From JAFKKS01 sp050187875 (GTDB taxonomy: Bacteria > Pseudomonadota > Alphaproteobacteria > Rhizobiales > Xanthobacteraceae), in assembly GCA_050187875.1 (NCBI GenBank), contig JBFWXB010000025.1, positions 1 through 64,000 on the forward strand: a stretch of DNA of 64,000 bases. The letters run 5' to 3'. Made by a program: the position numbers and the translations under genes. This document shows positions 25,403 through 33,678 of this stretch, piece after piece. Positions within the stretch are counted from its first letter, which is position 1. Each line of letters begins with the position of its first letter. The notes under the pieces are model-generated. The model was not told where the DNA came from, did not search any database, and saw only the letters and a program-made list of their open reading frames with translations.

Positions 25403-26037
25403 GCGAGGCCGACGCGATCGTCTACGTCATCGATGACGACCCCTCGGTGCGCGCCGCGCTCGATGGCTTGCTGCGCTCGGTTGCGCTGCGGGTGCGCACG
25501 TTCGGATCGGCGCAGGAATTCCTTGCGGCCCCCCGCGAGGAGGCGCCGGGCTGCATCGTTCTTGACGTGCGTCTGCCGGGCGCAAGCGGGCTCGAATTCC
25601 AGCGCATGCTCGGCGCGGCGGGAATCTCTCTGCCGGTCATCTTCATCACCGGGCATGGCGACATCCCGATGTCCGTGCAGGCGATGCGCGAGGGAGCGAT
25701 CGAGTTCCTGACAAAGCCGTTCCGCGATCAGGACCTGCTCGACGCGATCCATGACGGCTTGGGGCGGGACGCTGTCCGGCTGCGTGAGGTGGCGGCGCAC
25801 GATGGCCTTGCGCGTCGCTTCGCGACGCTGACGCCGCGCGAGCGCGCGGTGATGGCGCTCGTGATCGCCGGGCAGCTCAACAAGCAGATCGCCGCCGCCC
25901 TGTCGCTGAGCGAGGTCACGGTGAAGGCCCATCGCGGGCAGGTGATGCGCAAGATGGAGGCGCGCTCTCTCGCCGATCTCGTGCGCATGGGCGACGCGCT
26001 TGGCGCATTGAACGGCGGCGCCGATACCAAGGTATAG
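25399..26037 (+). CDS. FixJ-family response regulator (receiver plus LuxR HTH)
   Basis: 212 aa. Receiver at residues 1 to about 120 with IDDDPSV acidic pocket, phospho-acceptor Asp56 in IVLDVRLPG, Thr in FITGHGD and Lys in LTKPF. The C-terminal LuxR/GerE HTH (about 138-200) contains LTPRERAVMALVIAGQLNKQ and SEVTVKAHRGQVMRKM. The GTG start overlaps the kinase stop, showing coupling. It likely acts as a DNA-binding output; targets are not evident. Confidence 0.93.
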   Translation: MSEADAIVYVIDDDPSVRAALDGLLRSVALRVRTFGSAQEFLAAPREEAPGCIVLDVRLPGASGLEFQRMLGAAGISLPVIFITGHGDIPMSVQAMREGAIEFLTKPFRDQDLLDAIHDGLGRDAVRLREVAAHDGLARRFATLTPRERAVMALVIAGQLNKQIAAALSLSEVTVKAHRGQVMRKMEARSLADLVRMGDALGALNGGADTKV

Positions 26038-26139
26038 GCCGGCGATATCTTTTGACTACGGAGAGACACGCTCGCGCAATAGCGATGCGCGGCGCAGTGC
26101 GTCAGGGTGGCTCGCGTAAAATCCGCGGCCCGCGAGTGC

Positions 26140-26538
26140 ATGATGCTGAGCAAACCCGCCATTTCCATCGTCGACGACGACCATTCGGTCCGCGAAGCGA
26201 CCGTCGGCCTCATGCGCGCGATGGGCTTCATCGCCAAGGCGTTTCCCTCGGCGCAGGAGTTCCTGCAATCGAGCCGGATGCAGCTTACGACCTGCCTCAT
26301 CGCGGACGTGCGCATGCCGACGATGAACGGCCTCGAGCTCTACGCGCGCCTCGTCGCCGCCGGACGGCCGATCCCGACCATCCTGATGACGGCGTTTCCC
26401 GACGAGCGGCTGCGGGCGCAGGCGCTCAATTCCGGCGTGATCCGCTTCCTGACCAAGCCCTTCAGCGAGGAGGAGCTTTTGGCCGGCATCAACGCGGCGG
26501 TCGAGCGCAAGCCCCTGTCTCCCGTCTGGGCGGACTAG
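26140..26538 (+). CDS. Single-domain response regulator
   Basis: 132 aa from the ATG at 26140; a GTG at 26107 would add 11 residues. It is only a receiver domain of the FixJ-like type: SIVDDDHSVREA, Asp56 in LIADVRMPTMNG, LMTAFPDE and FLTKPFSEEELL, with no output domain. It lies about 100 bp after the LuxR-type regulator on the same strand and may compete for, or share, phosphate from the same kinase. That link is inference. Confidence 0.85.
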   Translation: MMLSKPAISIVDDDHSVREATVGLMRAMGFIAKAFPSAQEFLQSSRMQLTTCLIADVRMPTMNGLELYARLVAAGRPIPTILMTAFPDERLRAQALNSGVIRFLTKPFSEEELLAGINAAVERKPLSPVWAD

Positions 26539-26632
26539 GTTCGCATCACGGTTAACGTGGCGGTGTGCGCGTGGCACGCGCTTTGCCTTTTCGTCGATGT
26601 AAAGTTGCATCGAACGAAAAGGAAAAACACTC

Positions 26633-26992
26633 ATGCACGAGCGCCGGAAAACACACCGGGCCAGGACGTTCTATGGGGGCGTCATCGCTTTCAACAAACG
26701 CCAATCGACGATGGATTGCACCGTGCGAAATTTTACCGACGACGGGGCGATGCTCGCTTTCCATAACACCGCGACAATTCCCGACGACATCGACCTGACG
26801 ATCGCGCAGAAGGAGCGCAGCTTCCGCGCGCGTGTCATCTGGCGACAGGCAGGCGCGGCGGGTGTCTATTTCCTGGACAATAGTGTCCCGGCTGCGCCAG
26901 TTCCGCTCGACTGGGCCCGGCGGCTGCGCAAATGCGAGGAAGATCGCGCGGCGCTACGGCGGCGGGTCGAGGACCTGAGCACGGCAGGGTAA
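26633..26992 (+). CDS. PilZ-domain protein
   Basis: 119 aa. The c-di-GMP-binding PilZ signature is present as RRKTHRAR (RxxxR-type) near the N-terminus and NFTDDGAML, a form of (D/N)xSxxG with Thr for Ser. ARVIWRQAGAAGVYFLD is the usual later strand pair. The C-terminal about 30 residues are charged and helical. A single-domain PilZ protein would act as a c-di-GMP receptor; the EAL gene about 18 kb away is the only other c-di-GMP gene here. Confidence 0.82.
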   Translation: MHERRKTHRARTFYGGVIAFNKRQSTMDCTVRNFTDDGAMLAFHNTATIPDDIDLTIAQKERSFRARVIWRQAGAAGVYFLDNSVPAAPVPLDWARRLRKCEEDRAALRRRVEDLSTAG

Positions 26993-27035
26993 GGAACGCC
27001 TCGCGTTGGCGCGGCTACAGTCGCGCCGAAAAAGA

Positions 27036-27120
27036 TGGTGCCCAGAAGAGGACTCGAACCTCCACGGCTTTCACCACTGGTACCTGAAACCAGCGCGTCT
27101 ACCAATTCCGCCATCTGGGC
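27036..27120 (-). tRNA. tRNA-Leu (anticodon CAG)
   Basis: 85 bases including an encoded CCA. The acceptor stem GCCCAGA pairs with TCTGGGC. The D-arm contains AATTGGTAGACGCG. The anticodon stem CTGGT/ACCAG encloses TTCAGGT, giving anticodon CAG. There is a long variable arm (class II) and the T-loop is GGTTCGAGTCC. It lies alone between the PilZ gene and the NDUFA9-like gene, on the opposite strand. Confidence 0.97.
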
Positions 27121-27256
27121 AGCGGGCCACACATAGGGGTGTGGCTTTTGTCTTGTCAACGCTCCGGACAAAGCCGGAATGCGCTATACAGGGCCGGATC
27201 GGTCTTGTATTGCCGCTGCGGCGCCGTGGCGGCGTCCGATCTGCGCTTCGGGACAC

Positions 27257-28432
27257 ATGATGGTTTCGCAATCCAATCTCGACACCCTGATCACGGTTTT
27301 CGGCGGCTCCGGATTCTTGGGGCGCCACCTGATCCGTGCGCTCGCCCGGCAGGGCTATCGCATCCGCGTCGGCGTGCGCCGGCCCGACCTCGCCGGCGAC
27401 CTGCAGCCGCTCGGCCGGGTCGGACAGGTCGCCGCCGTGCAGGCGAATATCCGCCATCCGGAATCGGTCGCGGCGGCGGTGCGGGACGCGCATGTCGTCA
27501 TCAATCTCGTCGGCATCATGTTCGAGCGCGGCCGCCAGCGCTTCGACGCGGTGCAGGCGCAAGGAGCGGCGAATGTGGCGCAGGCCGCGGCAGCCGTCGG
27601 AGCGCGCATGATCCAGGTCTCGGCGATCGGCGCCGACCCGGACTCGCCCTCGCATTATGCGCGCAGCAAAGCGGCCGGCGAGGCGGCGGTGCGCGAGGCG
27701 GTGCCGGACGCCGTGATTGTCCGCCCCTCGTTCCTATTCGGGCCGGAGGACGACTTCTTCAACCGCTTCGCGGCCATGGCGCGCATGTCCCCGTTCCTAC
27801 CGCTCGTGGGCGGCGGCGCAATCCGCTGCCAGCCCGTTTATGTCGGCGACGTCGCCGCCGCCATCGCCACCGCCGTCGAAGGGCGCGCGCGGCCGGGCAC
27901 GACCTATGAGCTCGGCGGGCCGGACGTGAAGACGTTCCGCGAATTGATGGAATTCATCCTTGCGACCATCGGGCGCCGGCGCCTGCTGCTCCCCATTCCG
28001 TTCGCCTTGGCGCGGTTGCAGGCGCAAGTTCTGCAATTTTTGCCGAAGCCGCCGCTGACCCCGGATCAGGTCGCGCTCCTGCATCTCGACAATGTCGTGT
28101 CGGAGGCGGCGGAGGGCGATGGGCGCACGCTCGCGGGGCTCGGCATTTCCCCACCCGCGAGGGCGGCGGTGATCCCGAGCTCCCTGGGGCGCTTCCGCAA
28201 GGCGGGGCAGTTCAGCCGGGTGGCGGTGTACGCACCACCGCCGATCCTTCTCCCTCCCCGGAGGGGAGGGTGGCTCCGAACGAGCGGAGCGAGTGAGGAG
28301 ACGGGTGGGGTAATCTTGCAGCTTGTCCCCACCCGGCCGACGCTGCGCGTCGTCCACCCTCCCCTCCGGGGAGGGACGAGCGAACTCATCCCATCAACGC
28401 GAGGCTCACGAGCCCGAGCGCGCCGACGATGA
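27257..28432 (+). CDS. NAD(P)-binding protein, complex I NDUFA9-like family
   Basis: 391 aa from the ATG at 27257. The extended-SDR Rossmann motif VFGGSGFLGRHL is at residues about 14-25. Further markers of the atypical NDUFA9-like family are VGIMFERGRQRFDAVQ, VSAIGADPDSPSHYARSKA, VRPSFLFGPEDDFFNRF and CQPVYVGDVAAAI. The natural protein appears to end near QFSRVAVYAPPP; the last about 60 residues are translation of an R5 repeat, and the frame runs 47 bases into the convergent uppP gene. A role in quinone or complex I assembly is inferred from the family. Confidence 0.85.
   Translation: MMVSQSNLDTLITVFGGSGFLGRHLIRALARQGYRIRVGVRRPDLAGDLQPLGRVGQVAAVQANIRHPESVAAAVRDAHVVINLVGIMFERGRQRFDAVQAQGAANVAQAAAAVGARMIQVSAIGADPDSPSHYARSKAAGEAAVREAVPDAVIVRPSFLFGPEDDFFNRFAAMARMSPFLPLVGGGAIRCQPVYVGDVAAAIATAVEGRARPGTTYELGGPDVKTFRELMEFILATIGRRRLLLPIPFALARLQAQVLQFLPKPPLTPDQVALLHLDNVVSEAAEGDGRTLAGLGISPPARAAVIPSSLGRFRKAGQFSRVAVYAPPPILLPPRRGGWLRTSGASEETGGVILQLVPTRPTLRVVHPPLRGGTSELIPSTRGSRARARRR
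28251..28376. repeat. Large palindromic repeat, family R5 (inverted copy)
   Basis: Same GC-rich ends (CCCTCCCCGGAGGGGAGGG) and inner GGGTGGGG/CCCCACCC as the copy at 8379, but in reverse orientation and with a different central sequence of about 16 bases. It lies within the 3' end of the upstream reading frame. Confidence 0.88.
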
Positions 28433-29192
28433 TGCGCCACCAGGCGAACAACCCGAAGCCGTGACGCGAGACGTAATCGAGGAACGTCTTCACCACGATC
28501 CAGCCCGCGATGAAGGAGGTGACGAAGCCGACCGCGACGAGCGCGAGGTTGGCGTTCCCCATCCCGTGCCAGTCCTTGTAGAGCGCGAAGACGAAGGCCC
28601 CGACCATGGTCGGCATCGCGAGATAGAAGGAGAACTCGGCCGCTGCGCGCCGGTCGGCGCCGAAGAGCATCGCGGCGACGATGGTCGCGCCGGCGCGCGA
28701 GACGCCCGGGATCATCGAGACGCATTGGGCGACGCCGATCCACAGATACACCATCAGCGGAAAGCGCGTCGCGTCGTGATGCTTCGGCTTGAGGTCCATG
28801 CGGTCGACCCACATCAGCACGAAGCCGCCGATGACGAGCATCGTGCAGACAACCCAGACATTGAACAGGACCGCCTTGATGAAGCCGTAGGCAAGGGCCC
28901 CGACGACCGCCGCCGGAAGGAAGGCGATCAAGACGCCGAGAACGAAGCGCCGTGCCGCCGGGTCGCTCGGCAAGGCCATGGCGACGTTCCAGAGCCGCGC
29001 GAAATAGATCGACAGCAGCGCCAGAATGGCGCCGAGCTGGATGAGGACGGCGAAGCTCTTGCCGAAGTCGTCGTCGCTGAAGCCGAAAAAGTGCTCGACC
29101 AGGAGCAGATGGCCCGTGGAGGATACGGGCAGGAATTCCGTCAACCCTTCGACGACGCCAAGCACGATCGCCTTCAGGACATCAAGGATCAT
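28386..29192 (-). CDS. uppP: Undecaprenyl-diphosphatase
   Basis: Membrane enzyme that recycles undecaprenyl pyrophosphate for cell-wall synthesis (BacA family, linked to bacitracin resistance). The ATG at 29192 gives 268 aa, the family norm; a further upstream frame is non-coding. The catalytic motifs are EGLTEFLPVSSTGHL near the N-terminus and PGVSRAGATI in the middle. About eight hydrophobic segments are present. It is divergent from the GST gene across a 314-bp region. Confidence 0.96.
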   Translation of the reverse strand: MILDVLKAIVLGVVEGLTEFLPVSSTGHLLLVEHFFGFSDDDFGKSFAVLIQLGAILALLSIYFARLWNVAMALPSDPAARRFVLGVLIAFLPAAVVGALAYGFIKAVLFNVWVVCTMLVIGGFVLMWVDRMDLKPKHHDATRFPLMVYLWIGVAQCVSMIPGVSRAGATIVAAMLFGADRRAAAEFSFYLAMPTMVGAFVFALYKDWHGMGNANLALVAVGFVTSFIAGWIVVKTFLDYVSRHGFGLFAWWRIIVGALGLVSLALMG

Positions 29193-29315
29193 TGGGGAAC
29201 GCTCCGATGGAGGGGCGCGACGCGGTAGGGTCCGATTGCGGCCGGGAGAGGGCGACGGTCGAGGCGCGTTAACGAATCGGTATGCTTTGTCGCGCAGCCC
29301 TGCACAGCGGACAAT

Positions 29316-29348
29316 GGAAACCTTTGGGAAACCTTTGCGAAACCTTGG
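29316..29348. promoter_or_regulatory. Three tandem 11-bp direct repeats in the uppP-GST divergent region
   Basis: GGAAACCTTTG, GGAAACCTTTG and CGAAACCTTGG follow head to tail, followed directly by a small GGCGGT/ACCGCC hairpin (29347-29363). The 11-base period is about one helical turn, as in multimeric operators. The rest of the 314-bp gap (29193-29506) shows no gene. Confidence 0.5.
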
Positions 29349-29506
29349 CGGTGGAAAACCGCCGGAGGCCGCAAGATGTCGCGAAAGGGGCGCAAACGCC
29401 CGATAGCCGCCATAGGGCACGAATCAGGCGCCGCCTTGCAATTTGACGGTAGCCACCCTTAAAGCGGGCTCCCGCGCTCCCGACGTTCGGATTTCATCCT
29501 CCCGTT

Positions 29507-30199
29507 ATGGTCAAGCTTCATCATCACCCCTTCTGCCCGCATTCACGTTTCGTGCGGCTGGTGCTCGGCGAATATGGCGCCGAGGTCGAGCTGGTGGACG
29601 AGAAGGTCTGGGAGCGCCGGGAGGCCTTTTTACTGATGAATCCGGCGGGGACGACGCCCGTTCTTGTCGAGGAAGCAGGTCCGGCTGTGCCTGGAGCTGC
29701 GGTGATTAGCGAATATATCGACGAAACGCGCGGGCTCGGCGTCGGCGACGGGCGGCTTTTGCCCGAGGACATTGCGGCGCGCGTGGAAGTGCGGCGGCTT
29801 TCGGCCTGGTTCAACGATAAATTCTTCGCCGAGGTCAGCGAGCCGATGGTGATGGAGCGCGTCTATCGCCGCCATATGCCGGCGGAGCAGGGCGGCGGGC
29901 CGCCTGACACGGCGGCGATGCGCGCCGCGCGCAGCAATATCCGCTATCATCTCGCCTATATCGGATGGCTGATGGGTGCGCGGAACTGGCTCGCGGGCGA
30001 TCGGCTGAGCTATGCCGATCTGGCGGCGGCGGCGCACCTCTCCGTGGTCGATTATCTTGGCGACGTGCCGTGGGAAGAGAACGAGGCAGCGAAGATCTGG
30101 TATGCGCGCGTGAAGTCGCGCCCGTCGTTCCGCCCGCTGCTGGCGGACGCGGTGCCGGGCGTGGCGGCGGCGAGCCACTACGCCAACCTCGACTTCTGA
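29507..30199 (+). CDS. Glutathione S-transferase family protein
   Basis: 230 aa. The N-terminal thioredoxin-like domain begins VKLHHHPFCPHSRFVRLVLG, with the Ser/Cys active-site region CPHSR and the cis-Pro motif NPAGTTPVLVE; ISEYIDE is the glutathione gamma-Glu contact motif. The C-terminal helical domain contains WLAGDRLSYADLAAAAHLS with the conserved Asp N-cap. The substrate is unknown. Its TGA overlaps the presumed queG start region, so the two genes are coupled. Confidence 0.87.
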   Translation: MVKLHHHPFCPHSRFVRLVLGEYGAEVELVDEKVWERREAFLLMNPAGTTPVLVEEAGPAVPGAAVISEYIDETRGLGVGDGRLLPEDIAARVEVRRLSAWFNDKFFAEVSEPMVMERVYRRHMPAEQGGGPPDTAAMRAARSNIRYHLAYIGWLMGARNWLAGDRLSYADLAAAAHLSVVDYLGDVPWEENEAAKIWYARVKSRPSFRPLLADAVPGVAAASHYANLDF

Positions 30200-31380
30200 C
30201 CTCTCCCGACGCGATCAAGGCGGCGCTCGCGCAAGAAGCGCGCGCGCAGCGCTTCGATGCTTTCGGCATTACGCATCCCGACGCGATCCCGGACGCTGAG
30301 CCGCGCTTGCGGGCGTTTATCGTGGAGGGCGCGCATGGCGACATGGCCTGGATGGCGGACAGCGCGCGGCGCGGCCATCCGCGCGGGCTCTGGGGGGACG
30401 TGCGTTCGGTCATCATGCTCGGCATGAATTACGGCCCGGCGCACGACCCCTTGGCGGTTCTGCGCGAGCGGATGCGTGGTGCGATCTCTGTCTATGCGCA
30501 GGGCGACGACTATCACGAGATCGTCAAGCCGCGGCTGAAGGCGCTGGCGCGCTGGCTCGTCGCGACGGCAGGCGGCGACGTCAAGGTCTTTGTCGATACC
30601 GCCGCGCTGATGGAGAAGCCGCTGGCCGCCGCCGCCGGGCTCGGCTGGCAGGGCAAGCACACCAACCTCGTGTCGCGCACCTATGGCTCATGGCTTTTCC
30701 TCGGTGCGATCCTCACGACGCTCGATCTGCCCATGGATGCGGCGGAGGAGGATCATTGCGGCAGCTGCCGCGCCTGCCTCGATGCTTGCCCAACGGCGGC
30801 GTTTCCCGCGCCGTATCGCCTCGATGCGCGCCGCTGCATCTCGTATCTGACGATCGAGCACAAGGGCCCGATCCCGCGCGAATTGCGCACGATGATGGGC
30901 AACCGCATCTACGGCTGCGACGACTGTCTCGCGGTCTGTCCGTGGAACAAATTCGCGCAGGCCGGTCGCGAAATGAAGCTCGCCTCGCGCGAGGAGCTCA
31001 AGCGCCCAGCACTCGCTGAGCTCGCGCAGCTGGACGACGCCGGCTTTCGTACGTTGTTCCGCAAGTCGCCGGTGAAGCGCGTCGGTCGCGACCGCTTCGT
31101 GCGCAATGTGCTGATCGCGATCGGCAATTCCGGTGACGCGGCGCTGGTGAGCGCGGCTGCGCCATTGCTCGATGATGCCGCTCCGCTGGTGCGCGGCGCG
31201 GCCGTATGGGCGCTGTCGCGGCTGTGCGGGCGCGAGGAATTCGCGGCACTCGAGCGAACGCATCGCGCGCACGAGAGCGACGCGGATGTTCAAGATGAGT
31301 GGAAGAGTGCGGGCGGCGAAAGCGCGCCGATACTTCGACATTCTCAGGGTATCGTCCCCGCGAAGGCGGGGACCCAGTAA
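30196..31380 (+). CDS. queG: Epoxyqueuosine reductase QueG
   Basis: Cobalamin-dependent enzyme for the last step of queuosine tRNA modification. Clear marks are an N-terminal DUF1730 domain with FGITHPDAIPDAEPRL, the ferredoxin motifs CGSCRACLDACPTAAF and YGCDDCLAVCPWNKF, RRCISYLTIEHKGPIPRELR, and HEAT-like repeats after residue about 290. Homology begins at about LTSPDAIKAAL, where no ATG/GTG/TTG exists; a CTG at 30196 overlapping the GST stop (CTGA) is the likeliest start (394 aa). The only in-frame ATG upstream (29965) lies inside the GST gene. The last about 8 residues and the stop come from an R1 repeat. Confidence 0.9.
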   Translation: MTSPDAIKAALAQEARAQRFDAFGITHPDAIPDAEPRLRAFIVEGAHGDMAWMADSARRGHPRGLWGDVRSVIMLGMNYGPAHDPLAVLRERMRGAISVYAQGDDYHEIVKPRLKALARWLVATAGGDVKVFVDTAALMEKPLAAAAGLGWQGKHTNLVSRTYGSWLFLGAILTTLDLPMDAAEEDHCGSCRACLDACPTAAFPAPYRLDARRCISYLTIEHKGPIPRELRTMMGNRIYGCDDCLAVCPWNKFAQAGREMKLASREELKRPALAELAQLDDAGFRTLFRKSPVKRVGRDRFVRNVLIAIGNSGDAALVSAAAPLLDDAAPLVRGAAVWALSRLCGREEFAALERTHRAHESDADVQDEWKSAGGESAPILRHSQGIVPAKAGTQ

Positions 31381-31442
31381 ACGCAGGCCTCGCGAAATTA
31401 ATTCGGCGGGGCGTACTGGATGCCCGCTTTCGCGGGCATGAC
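31354..31442. repeat. Intergenic palindromic repeat, family R1
   Basis: Starts GTCCCCGCGAAGGCGGGGAC and ends CGCGGGCATGAC. Its left arm is read as the C-terminus VPAKAGTQ and stop of queG. Confidence 0.88.
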
Positions 31443-31483
31443 ACTCAAGGGGTTCGCGGACCCGGTGGTCCAGCCATTTCTTG

Positions 31484-32260
31484 CTAATCAAACTCCGCGA
31501 CCGCGGCTGTGAGCCGCGCGATGTCTTCCGGCCGCGACAAGCGGTGATCGCCGTCCTTCACCAGCGTGAAAACGACGTCGTCCTGCGCCAGGAGCGTGAC
31601 GAGTTCCGCCGCGTGCCGCCAGGGCACATCCGTGTCCTGCACGCCTTGGATGATGCGCACGGGACAACCGGTGCGGATGAGGTCGTCCATGACGAGATGC
31701 TTGCGGCCGTCCTCGATCAGTGCGCGCGTGATCGGGTAGGGGCCGTCGCCGTAAGCGGACGGGCGCTCCCAGACGCCTTTCTCCTCGATCTCGCGCTTCA
31801 CGTTGCGCGGGAAGTTCTTCCACATCAGCCTCTCGGTGAAATCGGGCGCGGGCGCGATCAGCACCAGCGCCTTGAGCGATGCGGTCGACACGGCGCGGCG
31901 CTGCAACTCGCGGGCGAGCAGGAGCGCCATCCAGCCGCCCATAGACGAGCCGACGACGACTTGCGGGCCGCGGCAGTATTGCGTGAAGACCGCGAGGCTT
32001 TCCTCGAGCCAGCGTCCGATCGTGCCGTCGATGAACGCACCTTCGGATTCTCCGTGTCCGGAATAATCGAAGCGCACATAGGGCCGCTTGTGCTCGGCGG
32101 CCCAGGCGTCGAGCGCCGCGGCCTTCGTGCCTTTCATGTCGGACTTGAAGCCGCCGAGCCAGAACAGACCCGGGCCAGCGCCGTCGCGGATGCGCACAGC
32201 GATGCGTCTGGTATCGGGCTCACGGCCAACGGGAAGGAAGGCGGGCGGGGTTTCGTTCAT
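31484..32260 (-). CDS. Alpha/beta hydrolase
   Basis: 258 aa from the ATG at 32260. The oxyanion region is FWLGGFKSDM, followed by FDYSGHGES. The nucleophile elbow is VVGSSMGGW with Ser106. The acid is likely the Asp in IQGVQDTDVPW and the base His lies in KDGDHRLSRPEDI. The protein resembles the ABHD10-like/serine aminopeptidase-like hydrolases of alphaproteobacteria; the substrate is unknown. It is divergent from the first glycosyltransferase gene across 115 bp. Confidence 0.87.
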   Translation of the reverse strand: MNETPPAFLPVGREPDTRRIAVRIRDGAGPGLFWLGGFKSDMKGTKAAALDAWAAEHKRPYVRFDYSGHGESEGAFIDGTIGRWLEESLAVFTQYCRGPQVVVGSSMGGWMALLLARELQRRAVSTASLKALVLIAPAPDFTERLMWKNFPRNVKREIEEKGVWERPSAYGDGPYPITRALIEDGRKHLVMDDLIRTGCPVRIIQGVQDTDVPWRHAAELVTLLAQDDVVFTLVKDGDHRLSRPEDIARLTAAVAEFD

Positions 32261-32375
32261 CGGCAAGCTCTGACGCGAGTTGGTGACATCATGCAAGTCC
32301 GGCTTTTGCTTGAACAGCCATGCGGTATGATGGCGCTCCGATCTCCGATCGGCGTAATGCGTGCGGGGCGACTGA

Positions 32376-33587
32376 ATGATGAGCGTGACCGAAGAGGAGC
32401 AGATCGCGCGGCGCGCGGCGCGTACGCTCGTCGGCTCGACCGTTCTGCAGACCGTTACGCGGCTCGACGACGATCGGGCGGGCCGCGCCACGCTCAATCT
32501 CGCGCTGGCGCTTCTCAGATCTGGCGCGCGTGCGATCGTCGCGGGTGAGGAAGGCTCGCTCGTCGGCGAATTGCAGGCTCTGGGTGGCGAATGGATGGAG
32601 TTTGGCTTCTCGACCACGCATCCGCTGCGGCGGCGCGCCAATGCGCGCAAGCTGCGCGAGCTTGTCGAAGGCGAACGCATCGAGCTCCTGCATGCGCACG
32701 GCTCGGAATCTGCGCGGGTCGTGACCGGGGCGTTGCGGAACACCTCGGTCCCGGTCGTCACGAGCTTTCTGGGCGTGCCGGGCCCGCCGCAATCGTTCGG
32801 CATCGAGCCGGCGGTCAAGGGCAATATCGTCCTGGCGCAGTCCGTCTATGCCGCCAACATGATCATCAAGCACCATAACGTGCCGCGCGAGCGCATCGTC
32901 GTCGTCCCGCCGTCGGTCGATACCGACGTGTTCGCGCCCGCCGCCATCCGCGCCGATCGCGTCGCGGCGCTGCGCTACGCCTGGCGGATCCATCCGGAGG
33001 AGCGCGTCGTGCTCGCGCCGGGGCGGCTGATGCCGTGGCAGGGGCAGCTTACGCTCGTCGATGCGGCGCGCGTCCTCTTCAACGGCGGCTTGCGCGATAC
33101 GGTCTTCGTCATCGCCGGCGATGGTCCCGCCGACGAGGATTATGCCAAGGAGATCGAGAGCCGCGTCATCGCGCAGGGGCTCGGGAACGTGTTCCGCCGC
33201 GTCGGTCACTGCCGCGACATGCCGGCGGCTTATGCGGCGGCCGACATCGTCGTCGTCGCGACCGAGCGCGCGACGAGCTTCGACGACATTGCCGCCGAGG
33301 CGCAGGCGATGGGCCGCCCCGTCGTGGCGTCGGATGTCGGGGCGATCCCCGAGATCGTGCTCGCACCGCCGCTCGTGCCGGCGGATGCGCGCACCGGCTG
33401 GCTCATAAAGCCGCGCGACACTCTGGCGCTCGCTCGCGCGCTTGCCGAGGCGGTGGAGGCGGAGCGCTCGGAAAGCGAGGCGATGGGAACGCGTGCGCGC
33501 ACCGTCGCCGATCAGACATACTCGCCGCTGCGCGTCGCCGGCGCCGTTCTCGACGTCTACGATGCGTTGTTGGAAGGTGACGCGTGA
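32376..33587 (+). CDS. GT4-family glycosyltransferase
   Basis: 403 aa GT-B fold. The N-terminal acceptor half includes IELLHAHGSESARVV; the C-terminal donor half has VVPPSVDTDVFAP, VVLAPGRLMPWQGQ, VFVIAGDGPADEDY and the EX7E-like region SFDDIAAEAQAMGRPVVASD. Two ATGs are adjacent at the start. A second GT4 gene follows after 91 bp and the two are alike in layout, perhaps from an old duplication. Donor and acceptor are unknown. Confidence 0.88.
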   Translation: MMSVTEEEQIARRAARTLVGSTVLQTVTRLDDDRAGRATLNLALALLRSGARAIVAGEEGSLVGELQALGGEWMEFGFSTTHPLRRRANARKLRELVEGERIELLHAHGSESARVVTGALRNTSVPVVTSFLGVPGPPQSFGIEPAVKGNIVLAQSVYAANMIIKHHNVPRERIVVVPPSVDTDVFAPAAIRADRVAALRYAWRIHPEERVVLAPGRLMPWQGQLTLVDAARVLFNGGLRDTVFVIAGDGPADEDYAKEIESRVIAQGLGNVFRRVGHCRDMPAAYAAADIVVVATERATSFDDIAAEAQAMGRPVVASDVGAIPEIVLAPPLVPADARTGWLIKPRDTLALARALAEAVEAERSESEAMGTRARTVADQTYSPLRVAGAVLDVYDALLEGDA

Positions 33588-33678
33588 GCGTTGCGCCGCG
33601 GCGGCGGTAGGGCTATCAGTCAGAGGGCCGGAGCGTCCGGCCGCGTGACCGTTCCGCTCCTTAATTTGCGAGGTTTCG

